64,000 nucleotides of DNA from an uncultured Bacilli bacterium (GTDB taxonomy: Bacteria > Bacillota_I > Bacilli_A > RFN20 > CAG-288), in NCBI GenBank assembly GCA_934725685.1, contig CAKVBX010000005.1, positions 1-64,000 of the forward strand, read 5' to 3'. The translations under genes and the position numbers were made by a program. A model generated the notes under the pieces. The model was not told the DNA's origin. It searched no databases and saw only the letters and a list, made by a program, of their open reading frames with translations. This document shows positions 49,313-58,158 of the stretch, piece after piece; position 1 is the stretch's first letter; each line of letters starts with the position of its first letter.

Positions 49313-50647
49313 TTATTTATAGGTGAGGGTTTTATGGTAGAGCATGGCACGGTTGGCCCGGTGGTTGTACGTGCTGACCTTTTTCAGTAACTGCGGCAAA
49401 GACGGACGGTGGAAGAACGTAGCAATTAAATAGACCATGGTGAGCGGAAGGATGAGATACGGAATCAGGATGAAGCCTGGCCCGAAGGAGAAGGACAGGG
49501 CGAGTGTCGTCACATAGTTGAGTGTCACCGAAGCGAAGAAGGAGAGGGCACTGACGATCAGAATGACACAACGGTCGGAATACGTGAGGGCATAATGGGG
49601 AGAGATGAGAGCGACAAGGACCATGCCGATGCTTCCTCCGACGACGAGAGTCGGGATGACGTGTCCACCGAGGTAATAGACATCATTGTTCATGATGGTC
49701 CAGAAGAAGCGGATGAAGAAAAAGACAAGGGCCGGAAGTAGGAGGATTTCCTCACTGCTGAGGAAAATCTCATCGGCAAAGCCCATCATATCGTAGTTTC
49801 CGGTGAACTTGAGGGAGAGGATGGAGACCATTGCCATCAGGAGAGAGAAGAGGACTTCCTGGGTTTCGTTCTCCTTGACAAAGTAAGAAAGAAGAACGAT
49901 GAACCGTTTGAAGAAGAAGGAAGCGGTCATCGTAAGAAGCGGAATGAGAAGAAGCAGATAGTGAAGCTTGGGAGCAGAAAAAAAGTATATTTGCCGGTTA
50001 TATAGACCATAAAGGTAGAAATCTTTGATGCCGTAAAGATAGCGCCAGAGTAGGAGCCAAAGGAAAGAAACGACCATCAAAAAGACCTGGGAATAGATTT
50101 CCTTCGTCGTTCCGCGGCGGTTCTTCTTTTCAAAATAGAAGCAGAGACCAGCGAGGGGATTGAGGAAGGCGAGCCCGTATCCCATCATGGAGCCATAATG
50201 GTTATGTTCGAGTGTTGTCTTCTTTTTGAAGAGAAGGTGCACAAAGAAATTCTCCACCATGAAGCCGATGTAGACACTCGGTCCCTCAGAGCCTAACGGC
50301 AGGGCCAAAAGGAAGGTGAGAAAACAGCAGAACATACTCTCCATGACGTCGGTGATGATGGAAAGAAGCGGATGCCTCAGAAGAAATTTCTGTGTGTGGA
50401 GCAGCTTTCTGAGTCTTTGCTTTCTCAGTAAAAGAACGAATTCCAGGCCAGAACAGAGAAGGATGAAGAGCGCATAAAGTAGGAAGTTATACCAGGTCGC
50501 CTCGATTTTATAAAAGACGGTCTCCTTGATGAGCCCAATCAGATATTGGAACAGAAAAATCAGGGAGGCCCCAGTGAAGGCCATTACATTGAGAAAAAGA
50601 AAATGAAGAAAAAATATCTTGATTCGTTGTTTTTTTGTCTGTTCCAT
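49313..50647 (-). CDS. CLC-type chloride channel/antiporter family protein
   Basis: A 444-residue membrane protein with 10 or more helices. The first anion-site motif is LGSEGPSVYIG, keeping the gating Glu121. A second family segment is YGLAFLNPLAGLCFYFEKKNR (in part) and a third GGHVIPTLVVGGSIG. The protein is otherwise far from well-studied CLC proteins and lacks CBS domains. It ends the convergent arrangement with the YkgJ-like gene, and is preceded by the DUF1275 gene with 5 bases between. Chloride or fluoride export is possible; not resolved. Confidence 0.75.
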   Translation of the reverse strand: MEQTKKQRIKIFFLHFLFLNVMAFTGASLIFLFQYLIGLIKETVFYKIEATWYNFLLYALFILLCSGLEFVLLLRKQRLRKLLHTQKFLLRHPLLSIITDVMESMFCCFLTFLLALPLGSEGPSVYIGFMVENFFVHLLFKKKTTLEHNHYGSMMGYGLAFLNPLAGLCFYFEKKNRRGTTKEIYSQVFLMVVSFLWLLLWRYLYGIKDFYLYGLYNRQIYFFSAPKLHYLLLLIPLLTMTASFFFKRFIVLLSYFVKENETQEVLFSLLMAMVSILSLKFTGNYDMMGFADEIFLSSEEILLLPALVFFFIRFFWTIMNNDVYYLGGHVIPTLVVGGSIGMVLVALISPHYALTYSDRCVILIVSALSFFASVTLNYVTTLALSFSFGPGFILIPYLILPLTMVYLIATFFHRPSLPQLLKKVSTYNHRANRAMLYHKTLTYK

Positions 50648-50652
50648 AGCAA

Positions 50653-51396
50653 TCAGTGGTTTTCTTTCTGTTCTTTCCTGTCCGAATAGATGGAAAAGGG
50701 AACCAGAAGAAGGTTCCCGATGATCACAAGTCCCGGAAGGTAAGAGACATATTGCATCATGTCATTGGCTTTCAACGTACGGTACAGAAGATAGAAAGTG
50801 ACGGCCCCTAGGATGAAAGAGAGGACGAGTAAAAAATACCGTAACGCCATGACGGCATGCTCTTTTTTGTTCTCCTTGGTGCATGCGGCAAGATGGACCG
50901 TGATGTTCTTCATCATGTTGGTCATCATCGTCGGGGTAAAGGAATGACCTTCCTCTTCCCTAAAACTGATGAAATGGAAGGAGCCGTAGAGGGCGAGAAA
51001 GGAATCCTGCAAGACATTTGAGAAATTGATGACGCCCTCATTGACGAAGCCAGAGAGCTTTGTCGGAATGAACAGAGTGGGGATTATGAAGACAATCTGG
51101 AAGAGAAGCACTGACGCTTTGTAATAGTTCCGGTATCTTCCCGGGAAATGGAGCCGATAGACTTCTGCGAGAAAACAGCCGCCCAAAAACACAAGAAGGA
51201 CAATTAGGGACAGAAGTGCCTGATTGAAGTCTTCATCGATGAGATGCATGAAGAGATTGAGGAGGTTTCCTGTCTGCATCGCACAGAAAATCCCGTTGGC
51301 CTTAATCGAATAAAGTTCGGTATAACCGCCTAAAAAGATGATGCAGGCCGTAAACAGATAGGGGATGATGGATTGATGATGCTGTTCTGTATTCAT
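50653..51396 (-). CDS. YoaK/DUF1275-family membrane protein
   Basis: A 247-residue protein with about six membrane helices. The N-terminal ACIIFLGGYTELYSIKANGIFCAMQTGNLL block (in part) is the DUF1275 signature: a Gly-Tyr-Thr start and the QTGN motif. FTPTMMTNMMKNI is the second conserved block. Family function unknown. I chose the ATG at 51396 with GGAG upstream; a TTG at 51429 would add 11 residues. Operon with the CLC-type gene. Confidence 0.82.
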   Translation of the reverse strand: MNTEQHHQSIIPYLFTACIIFLGGYTELYSIKANGIFCAMQTGNLLNLFMHLIDEDFNQALLSLIVLLVFLGGCFLAEVYRLHFPGRYRNYYKASVLLFQIVFIIPTLFIPTKLSGFVNEGVINFSNVLQDSFLALYGSFHFISFREEEGHSFTPTMMTNMMKNITVHLAACTKENKKEHAVMALRYFLLVLSFILGAVTFYLLYRTLKANDMMQYVSYLPGLVIIGNLLLVPFSIYSDRKEQKENH

Positions 51397-51546
51397 AGCT
51401 CCATATAGTATATCCCTTTCTGTCCTCAAAGGGCAGCATTGCCGTGAGAAAGCGTTATTTTACGCAAAACAACAGAAAGGAAGAAAAAACATCTGTCGAT
51501 GATTCCGATGGGTACTTGTTGCGGTACAATAAAGAGGTGTGATTTT

Positions 51547-52350
51547 ATGACCGAAAAGAAGAAACCGGATTATAAGAACTGGATGCCCAAGCGCTATCTC
51601 GTCATTATCGCGATTGTCGCAGTCTCCCTGCTCACTTTATCTGCAGTGGTATGGTTTTTCTGTTTCCGCCATCGTTTCTTTTGGATGCGGGTGACCTTTT
51701 CTTTGCTTCTTTTCCTCTTCGGTTTGGTCCTCGTGTTCTTTTTCTTCCTCGGACTACATTGGTATAAGGCCTTCTCCTATGACGGAAATCGGCAGATGGC
51801 AAAAGAAATTATCGAAGGACTCAGCGGATACTGCAAAGGGAAGAAAGGAAAAATCCTCGATGTCGGTTGTGGTTCCGGCGCACTCACCATTGCCTTGGCT
51901 CACAAGAACCCGGAGGCAACCGTCTATGGCATCGACCGGTGGGGTATCGAGTATATCGACATCACAAGAAAACTCTGCGATGACAACGCCAAGGCGGAAG
52001 ATGTGGGCAATGCTTTTTTTCTTTACGGGGATGCGAGAAAACTCGATTTCCCAGACGGATATTTCGATGCGGTCCTCAGTAATTACTGCTTCAGCAATAT
52101 TTTTGTGACAGACCGTCAACAGCTGATCTTAGAATCTTTGCGGACATTGAAGAAAGGCGGAATCTTCGCCATCCATGACATTATGGACTGGATTCACTTC
52201 GGCGACATGGACTTCTTCCTTCAGCGTCTGAAGATGATGGGCTTTGAGGAAGTCCATTTGGTCGATACGACCAAAGGTCTCTTCATGAGCGAAACGGAAG
52301 CGTTCTTCCTGTCTTTAGGGGGATCTTATCTGCTCTACGGAAAGAAATAG
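51547..52350 (+). CDS. Membrane-anchored class I SAM-dependent methyltransferase
   Basis: A 267-residue protein: two N-terminal membrane helices (about 16-42 and 48-72), then a Rossmann methyltransferase with ILDVGCGSGALTIALAHK (motif I), VYGIDRWG (motif II), and FDAVLSNYCFSN (motif IV). A trailing LKKGGIFAIHDI follows. Chosen start is the ATG at 51547 (MTEKKK), with GAGGTG upstream, not the longer ATG at 51499. Substrate unknown; being tethered to the membrane suggests a lipid, quinone or envelope precursor. In an operon with the unknown gene 25 bases on. Confidence 0.8.
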   Translation: MTEKKKPDYKNWMPKRYLVIIAIVAVSLLTLSAVVWFFCFRHRFFWMRVTFSLLLFLFGLVLVFFFFLGLHWYKAFSYDGNRQMAKEIIEGLSGYCKGKKGKILDVGCGSGALTIALAHKNPEATVYGIDRWGIEYIDITRKLCDDNAKAEDVGNAFFLYGDARKLDFPDGYFDAVLSNYCFSNIFVTDRQQLILESLRTLKKGGIFAIHDIMDWIHFGDMDFFLQRLKMMGFEEVHLVDTTKGLFMSETEAFFLSLGGSYLLYGKK

Positions 52351-52375
52351 AATAGACGAAAGAAAGGAGACCATT

Positions 52376-53230
52376 ATGAAACTGGTACGTAAACTGCTTC
52401 TGACCTTGATTGTTCTGATTGTCCTGATCGCCGGCCTCTTCTTCGGCGGCGTCATGTATCTGAACAAGAAATACGACATCGATACGTTCTCGACCTTTTC
52501 CACGATGAAAAAACTTCAGATGCCGGTCGAAGAGAGTGAGGTCGTGAAGAATCCCTATTCAGAGAAAGACCTGCTTTCGACGAAAACGAAGTTCTCTCTT
52601 TCCTATGACGGATTTCTGAAGGAGGAATCGGACGGACTTTCCTTCCATCCCGATGCCATTCAGAATGGTGTAAGGAGCGATATCTATCTCACAGATAGGG
52701 AACTAGCCTGTCTCCTTGAAGAAGCCGTCAAGGCAGAGATGGATTCCAAAATCGATATCGGGGGTTATCTCTTTTCCTTCTCTGTCCGCTCCCTTTCCAT
52801 CAAGGTGGAAGATGAGAAGACGAGTGTGTTGTCCTTTGTGTGTCTGATCGATATCTCTGACTTGAGAAAAGCCTTTACCGGCCTTGCCGGGATGGTGTTT
52901 GGCCGTTATGTTCCCAAGTTCTTTTATCTGACCATCTCCTTTGAAAACATCCACGGAGAAGAAGCATTCTCCTATTCCGTGAAACCGGAAGGCCTTGTTC
53001 TCAACACGCTCACGGTAGAGGAATCCGCAAGCCTGTTCACAACCATCGGAAAATTCGTCAGTTTTCCGGAAGCCGATAAGGTTACGGAAGCGTTTTCTAC
53101 CTGCTTCATGGATAACCTGATCGGCACGGAAAGCGACAAAGGTCTTCTCTATTCCATGAAGCCCTATGGAGTGCGTGACTATTCGTTTGTAAACTATAAT
53201 AACGAGAACTGCTTCTGCATTGAGGCATAA
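52376..53230 (+). CDS. Membrane-anchored protein of unknown function
   Basis: A 284-residue protein with one N-terminal helix (about 6-30) followed by a soluble, presumably outside, domain. Strand-like segments (YLFSFSVRSLSIKVED, FFYLTISFENI) suggest a beta-rich fold, perhaps like YpmS or other DUF2140-like anchored proteins, but I cannot confirm this. Good AAGGAG site. It shares the operon of the methyltransferase. Confidence 0.65.
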   Translation: MKLVRKLLLTLIVLIVLIAGLFFGGVMYLNKKYDIDTFSTFSTMKKLQMPVEESEVVKNPYSEKDLLSTKTKFSLSYDGFLKEESDGLSFHPDAIQNGVRSDIYLTDRELACLLEEAVKAEMDSKIDIGGYLFSFSVRSLSIKVEDEKTSVLSFVCLIDISDLRKAFTGLAGMVFGRYVPKFFYLTISFENIHGEEAFSYSVKPEGLVLNTLTVEESASLFTTIGKFVSFPEADKVTEAFSTCFMDNLIGTESDKGLLYSMKPYGVRDYSFVNYNNENCFCIEA

Positions 53231-53394
53231 GTGTTTCTTGTTTTTTCCAATTCTCAAATATTTTTCAAGTTGGATAAATCATTCTTCCAATTTAGTCGAT
53301 TGATTTTATTATCTCATCTTCAATGTATCATTTTTTTGATTCCTTTTTCTTGCTGCGGATTGAATAACCGTTTTGCTGTACCCTTGAGTATTGG

Positions 53395-53424
53395 TTGACA
53401 AATGGTTTGACAACACTTATTATC
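53395..53424 (+). promoter_or_regulatory. Promoter of the 700-residue lipoprotein gene
   Basis: Consensus TTGACA (53395-53400), 18-base spacer, TATTAT (53419-53424). A second TTGACA at 53408 lies too close to it to use the same -10. Confidence 0.6.
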
Positions 53425-53433
53425 TTCCTACCT

Positions 53434-53464
53434 TTTTAAGGAAACATTAAAGAATGGAAAGGAG
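53434..53464 (+). repeat. 31-base upstream element, copy 2
   Basis: Counterpart of 36091-36121 (27 of 31 bases). Here it runs straight into the ribosome binding site of the lipoprotein gene at 53474, so it would be part of its leader. Confidence 0.6.
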
Positions 53465-53473
53465 AAACCCACT

Positions 53474-55576
53474 ATGCATAGAACGAAAATCATCACATTA
53501 GCTTTGCTTTCGCTCACTCTTCCGCTTGCCGCCTGCGGAAAGGAAAGCACACCGAGTGACACGACAAAAGAAACCGAGAATTCACCGGAAACCGGGACCG
53601 AGACCGGCGGCAATACGACGGAGAGTGGACTCCACAAAGATGACCGACTCGAGCTCTTCCTCTTCGGTGATTTGTATAAGGACGCTATCCGTACGGTCTA
53701 CGTCAATTTCTACGGTGTTTCCGGAGACCTCGAATGGACCTCTTCGAATGAGGACATCATCGCTATCGGCTCGGAACCCATTCAGGGAATCATGCCGGAA
53801 GTCAATCTGATTGCCAACGATTACGGAACCGCCGTCATCAAAGCGGCCCTGAAGAGTGACCCTACGATCTATAGCGAACTCGAAGTCAGTGTCTCAGACC
53901 AGTTCCTTGAAATGGACGAGTCTCTTTTTGCCTCGGTTTCTTCTTCCATGAAGATGGACTCTCAGGAAGAATATATCACCTACACGGAGGAATATCATTC
54001 GGAAATCTCCGACACCGATCGGATTGTCACCATTTTTGAAGAGAACGAGGATCAGTCCAACGGACTCAATGACAACCTCACCGATGCCTATGAAATCAAG
54101 GTGACTGACAAGAGCGGAAAAGACACCTATCATAAGAAGTATGTGAGAGACGGAAGATTCCTTGCAACGGAATACCTCGATTTCCATAACACGGTAAGAA
54201 AGGAACGCCTATACAATGACGACGAAGCCATGTACTGGGAAGGGACTCCGTACTTTAACTACCTCGGGAAGACTTCCGAAGTCGATCATACGAAGTTTGT
54301 CTCCTTCGATGATGGGCATACTTATCATTTCATCGGCGGATATTCTGTTGCGGAGCAGATCGCACTCAATTTCTATCAGCAGTCCATTTCTCCCGATGAT
54401 ATCTATTTCACAGTCGAAGACGGGGAAGCCAAGACTCTTACCATCGTGGTGGATCCGACGATTGGAAACACCAACGACCGGGAAGATACCGGAGAAAAGT
54501 ATGGATTGAAGATCACATCTGTTCTTTCCGACTTCGCAACGGCCACCATTGAACATCTCCCTCCTTATCAGCATGAAAGCTATCAGGACCCCATCAAGGA
54601 AAGCCTTGCCACGATGAAGAATCTCCGCAATTACACTGCCGTGGCTACGAGAAAGACAAACGGTTCTGCCGATGAAGTCTACACCTATACCTATACTCCG
54701 GAAGGAATCGACATTGTCCGCACGGTCGGCAAGCAGATTCTCGCCCACACTGGTGTCCGTAAGAATGACGACGGCACCTATTATGAATATGAGCACGATG
54801 ATGTGACCGGAACGACGACACTGACCAAGGAACACAATTCGATTTACGACGGCACCGACAGCTCCGGCAAGAAAGTGAACCGCTATCCCACCTTCGACTT
54901 TGCTCCCGAAATCTTCGAACAGACTGAGACGGAAAATGTCTTCCGCTCCCGTGGACAGAACGGTCAGTTCATCACCTATGCTTCCTACCTCCCGCAGACC
55001 TGGACACTTCTCCACTATTTCGAGGAGGATGGTACCCTTACCTTGGACGGAAAAGGCCATGTCAGTCAAGTCAGTACCGTGATGAGTGACGGCGAAACAG
55101 ATTATTCCGTCAATGTTGCATTCGCTCAGTTCAACACTTCCACAATCGACATCGACTTTTCCAAGATCGAACGCCCGAGCAATCCGACGTCCTTTGAAGA
55201 GGAAAGCGCCTCTCTGGCCAAGGAGATGAAGGCGTGGAATTTCTATGATGCCCTACCTTATCTCTATTTCAAAGGTGGATTCTCCACTTCGGTCGAGATG
55301 GAACGCGACAGCGATGGAAATCTCTCCAATGCCCTTGTCCGTTCTAACCGACTTGAGGATTCCGAAGCCGCCTATGTCACAGAATACATTGCTGACTACC
55401 AGGCGCTGCTTGTGGAAAACGGCTATCAGCTGACTTCCGAGAAGGATGCCAAAGGCTATGCTCTCTATCAGAAAGGTGACTATAAAGTTTCCATCGGTAA
55501 CGAAATCAACTGGAACGGCAACGTCCTTTCCAGCGTCGTCATCCGTGTCTTCTCTTCAAAATTAGTGCAGCAGTAA
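53474..55576 (+). CDS. Large lipoprotein with Big-like N-terminal domain (paralogue A)
   Basis: A 700-residue surface lipoprotein. The signal peptide ends LTLPLAAC (lipidated Cys21) and is followed by a Thr/Glu-rich spacer to about 50. Residues about 60-140 read like a bacterial Ig-like (BIG_2) domain: LEWTSSNEDIIAIGSEP and YGTAVIKAALKSD. Two large repeats-like beta regions follow, with TYTYTPEGIDIVRTVGKQ. The last 120 residues (YLYFKGGFSTSVEM then YVTEYIADYQALLVENGYQL) match the end of the next gene's product. No enzyme motif seen. Function unknown; host or glycan contact is an inference from the layout. Confidence 0.75.
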   Translation: MHRTKIITLALLSLTLPLAACGKESTPSDTTKETENSPETGTETGGNTTESGLHKDDRLELFLFGDLYKDAIRTVYVNFYGVSGDLEWTSSNEDIIAIGSEPIQGIMPEVNLIANDYGTAVIKAALKSDPTIYSELEVSVSDQFLEMDESLFASVSSSMKMDSQEEYITYTEEYHSEISDTDRIVTIFEENEDQSNGLNDNLTDAYEIKVTDKSGKDTYHKKYVRDGRFLATEYLDFHNTVRKERLYNDDEAMYWEGTPYFNYLGKTSEVDHTKFVSFDDGHTYHFIGGYSVAEQIALNFYQQSISPDDIYFTVEDGEAKTLTIVVDPTIGNTNDREDTGEKYGLKITSVLSDFATATIEHLPPYQHESYQDPIKESLATMKNLRNYTAVATRKTNGSADEVYTYTYTPEGIDIVRTVGKQILAHTGVRKNDDGTYYEYEHDDVTGTTTLTKEHNSIYDGTDSSGKKVNRYPTFDFAPEIFEQTETENVFRSRGQNGQFITYASYLPQTWTLLHYFEEDGTLTLDGKGHVSQVSTVMSDGETDYSVNVAFAQFNTSTIDIDFSKIERPSNPTSFEEESASLAKEMKAWNFYDALPYLYFKGGFSTSVEMERDSDGNLSNALVRSNRLEDSEAAYVTEYIADYQALLVENGYQLTSEKDAKGYALYQKGDYKVSIGNEINWNGNVLSSVVIRVFSSKLVQQ

Positions 55577-55595
55577 AACATAACGAGTCTTTCAA

Positions 55596-55631
55596 AACGT
55601 GATGAAAATTGGTAAAATCATCACGTTTTTT
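55596..55631 (+). terminator. Terminator after lipoprotein A, in the leader of lipoprotein B
   Basis: Stem AACGTGATGA/TCATCACGTT (55596-55605 with 55618-55627), then a run of T to 55631. It ends 16 bases before the ATG of paralogue B. Either B uses a promoter inside A, or read-through of this hairpin sets its level. Confidence 0.75.
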
Positions 55632-55647
55632 ATGGGGGTATCAATTC

Positions 55648-58059
55648 ATGAAATTCAGAAAAAGTCTTATTTCTCTTTCCCTTCTTCTCGTCTTGGCCGG
55701 CTGTTCCGGATCCGGTGATGATTCTACGAAAGCCACGGACAAGAATACCGTGACGGAACCTAGCATCGATAATTCGGATAAGTTTTCAAGCGGTTCTACC
55801 AATCCGACACCCGATACAGAGCCGAGTCCCTTCGATTATACGGCGGATGATTTATATCGGCTGATTAAGCAGGCTGGGGACACGAACAACTTCACGTTCA
55901 CCTATAAGGTGGAAGATGAGGATGGCATTGTCTCTTACGACAATATCTATACAGATGACTATATCTATTTCGGCTATGCGGAAGGCGGTTATCTCCGTGT
56001 GCAAGACTATAAAGATCCTACTAGTTCCCTTCTTTATAACTTCACCAAAGGCGATGACGGCTTCCAGGTCGAAAACGCCTTAGCCTATAATGACGGCGCC
56101 AATCAGCGCGTCGCCATCCGTTCAACTCGGGAAATGAACCCTCTTTCGGATGCACTCAAAGATAAGACGGCGAGCATCTTCGAGGCGAAGTCAAGAGCCT
56201 TCTATACCGAGGACAGCTATCTTATCAACGCCCTTTGTTATCTCCGCGGGATCACCTCGCTCGTCGGCGAAATCAAAGGCGTCGAACTGGAAGTGAACAA
56301 GGAATTCGATGAGTTCATCAACTTCCGTTTCGCTCCGAACTTCTCCACAACCGACGGCGCCTCCAAAGTCGATGCTGCCGGTGTCTGTTCGATTTCCCTC
56401 ATCGGGAACAGCGAAGAGACCCCGGTCAAGGATTTCCAGGCTTCCTATTCGCTTCCTGGCGATGCCTTAAAGGAAACTGCGCTTTCCGTTCTCGACGGAA
56501 AGGTTTCCCTCTCTGCCAGGAACACGATGCATTACACGAAAGATTATCTCTATGAAGGCTACGACATTGTGACCGAAGGCGACAAGCAGCTTTCCCGTCG
56601 CTTTGTCTCCGGCCTTGAAGGTGGTACCAACACTTATTATGTGAAGGGAAGCAACGGTCATGCCATGGAAAAATATGTCGGCTATGACAATAAGGTCCAT
56701 ACTGACGATACGGGTGTCGATTTCGCTGAGGAAGTTATCCAGCCGAAGGATACCATTGAACGAGAAGCCTTCCGCAAGACCGGCGAAAACACGTATGCCT
56801 ATTATGGTTATGACGGAAGAGCGTTTCTGACACGCCTCACCAAAATCGACATCGGCGAAGTGCTTTCCATGACTCTGACGCTCGATGGTGGGAATATCTC
56901 CTCCTTAAAGGCGATTTCCACGACAAGGCTTGATTCCTATACGCAGTCCATGTACTTCGAACTCGATGTTGACTTCAAGGGGACCCTAGACTTCACGGAA
57001 CCTAAGACCAAGTCCTCGGAGTATTCCAATGCGGAAATGGCACAGATGCTGCTCTATCCTGAATACAGCGATCTCAACGCTTCCTTCAATGCGATGGTCT
57101 CCATTGAAAATTCCAGCTCCTATCCGCTTTCCATCTCAGTCTTCGCTTCCAAGGATGACGGCGATATCGATACCATCCTTTATACGCAAGACTATATCGA
57201 CCCGGCACCGGGTGCCTATCAGGAGGTACTTACGAAGAAATGGGGCTATCAGAAATCCGGCAATGAAATCATCCCTTTCATGGTGAGAGATGACAATACG
57301 ACGGTCTCGACCTCCGTTTCCATCACGGACAAATCCCTCAAGGATCTGATCGGCTTCGATATGAAGGGCTGCCTCTTCAACCCGAAAGCGGAGACAAAGG
57401 ACGGACTGGAAGTCTATTCCCTCTACTCGGATGTCAAATATGTCTCCGACCACATTCTCGGCGGAGACAACAAAGGCGACCTGATCGAATCTTCCATCCG
57501 TTTCACGGTCGATCCGAATTCCTTCCACCCTGTCAGCCTCGAATATGAGTTCAACGGGCTTGATCTTTTCAAAGGAAAAGAGAAAGTACAGTTCTCCGAT
57601 TTCTATGCGACGAAGAAACCTTCCGAAATCGACTTCTCGACGCTGAAGTCCTATGTCATTCCGGATAACTGGCAGGATGGTGCCGGCGAAGTCTATCCGA
57701 CCATGGTCAAGATTCTCGGCGATGCCATCAAGACGGTCCCTTACCTCTACAACAAGGAAATGGCCGGCAACTGGGGCGTCGATTACAACGAAGACTACAA
57801 ATATGTCGTAGTCTATAACGATACCTATGCGGCGAGCGAAGAGAAGGATGACAAGTCCTTCGCCTATATGACAGAGTATGAAGCCTTGCTTCGGAAGAAC
57901 GGCTTCACGGAGTGCCCGTATCCGATGGATCAGCTTCCCGGCCTTGCCAAGGGGGAACTCCACGTCCGTGTCGGTGAACGTGGTATGTCCGGTATCCGTT
58001 TCATGCTCGGCGATGACATCAATCCGTTTGATAAGACGAGCGAATCCACTTCAAAATGA
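55648..58059 (+). CDS. Large lipoprotein (paralogue B)
   Basis: An 803-residue surface lipoprotein starting MKFRKSLISLS, lipidated at the Cys in LVLAGCSG. I chose the ATG at 55648 (GGGGG site upstream) over the longer frame at 55609, whose start lies inside the terminator hairpin. Serine/threonine linker to about 50, then long beta-rich stretches. The end (SFAYMTEYEALLRKNGF) matches the end of paralogue A (YVTEYIADYQALLVENG), so the two share at least a C-terminal domain. Also shared is the FS-(K/T)-(I/L) segment before it. No catalytic motif found; function unknown. Confidence 0.72.
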   Translation: MKFRKSLISLSLLLVLAGCSGSGDDSTKATDKNTVTEPSIDNSDKFSSGSTNPTPDTEPSPFDYTADDLYRLIKQAGDTNNFTFTYKVEDEDGIVSYDNIYTDDYIYFGYAEGGYLRVQDYKDPTSSLLYNFTKGDDGFQVENALAYNDGANQRVAIRSTREMNPLSDALKDKTASIFEAKSRAFYTEDSYLINALCYLRGITSLVGEIKGVELEVNKEFDEFINFRFAPNFSTTDGASKVDAAGVCSISLIGNSEETPVKDFQASYSLPGDALKETALSVLDGKVSLSARNTMHYTKDYLYEGYDIVTEGDKQLSRRFVSGLEGGTNTYYVKGSNGHAMEKYVGYDNKVHTDDTGVDFAEEVIQPKDTIEREAFRKTGENTYAYYGYDGRAFLTRLTKIDIGEVLSMTLTLDGGNISSLKAISTTRLDSYTQSMYFELDVDFKGTLDFTEPKTKSSEYSNAEMAQMLLYPEYSDLNASFNAMVSIENSSSYPLSISVFASKDDGDIDTILYTQDYIDPAPGAYQEVLTKKWGYQKSGNEIIPFMVRDDNTTVSTSVSITDKSLKDLIGFDMKGCLFNPKAETKDGLEVYSLYSDVKYVSDHILGGDNKGDLIESSIRFTVDPNSFHPVSLEYEFNGLDLFKGKEKVQFSDFYATKKPSEIDFSTLKSYVIPDNWQDGAGEVYPTMVKILGDAIKTVPYLYNKEMAGNWGVDYNEDYKYVVVYNDTYAASEEKDDKSFAYMTEYEALLRKNGFTECPYPMDQLPGLAKGELHVRVGERGMSGIRFMLGDDINPFDKTSESTSK

Positions 58060-58068
58060 GTTTCCTTT

Positions 58069-58096
58069 GGGACTGACTGCGGTCAGTCCCTTTTTT
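58069..58096 (+). terminator. Terminator of lipoprotein B
   Basis: Stem GGGACTGAC/GTCAGTCCC with TGCG loop, then TTTTTT. Confidence 0.9.
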
Positions 58097-58130
58097 CAAG
58101 AGCATTTCCTGAACTGTGGATTTCCGTTTT

Positions 58131-58139
58131 TGCTACAAT
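58131..58139 (+). promoter_or_regulatory. Extended -10 promoter of the flavodiiron gene
   Basis: TGCTACAAT (TGn plus TACAAT), 19 bases before the ATG at 58159, with a GGGGAGG ribosome binding site between. Confidence 0.5.
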
Positions 58140-58158
58140 ACAGGGGAGGTAAAACACC

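Noticed and set aside
54209..55069. A 286-codon open frame opposite lipoprotein A
   Set aside because: Shadow of the plus-strand gene; no start signal and no family likeness.
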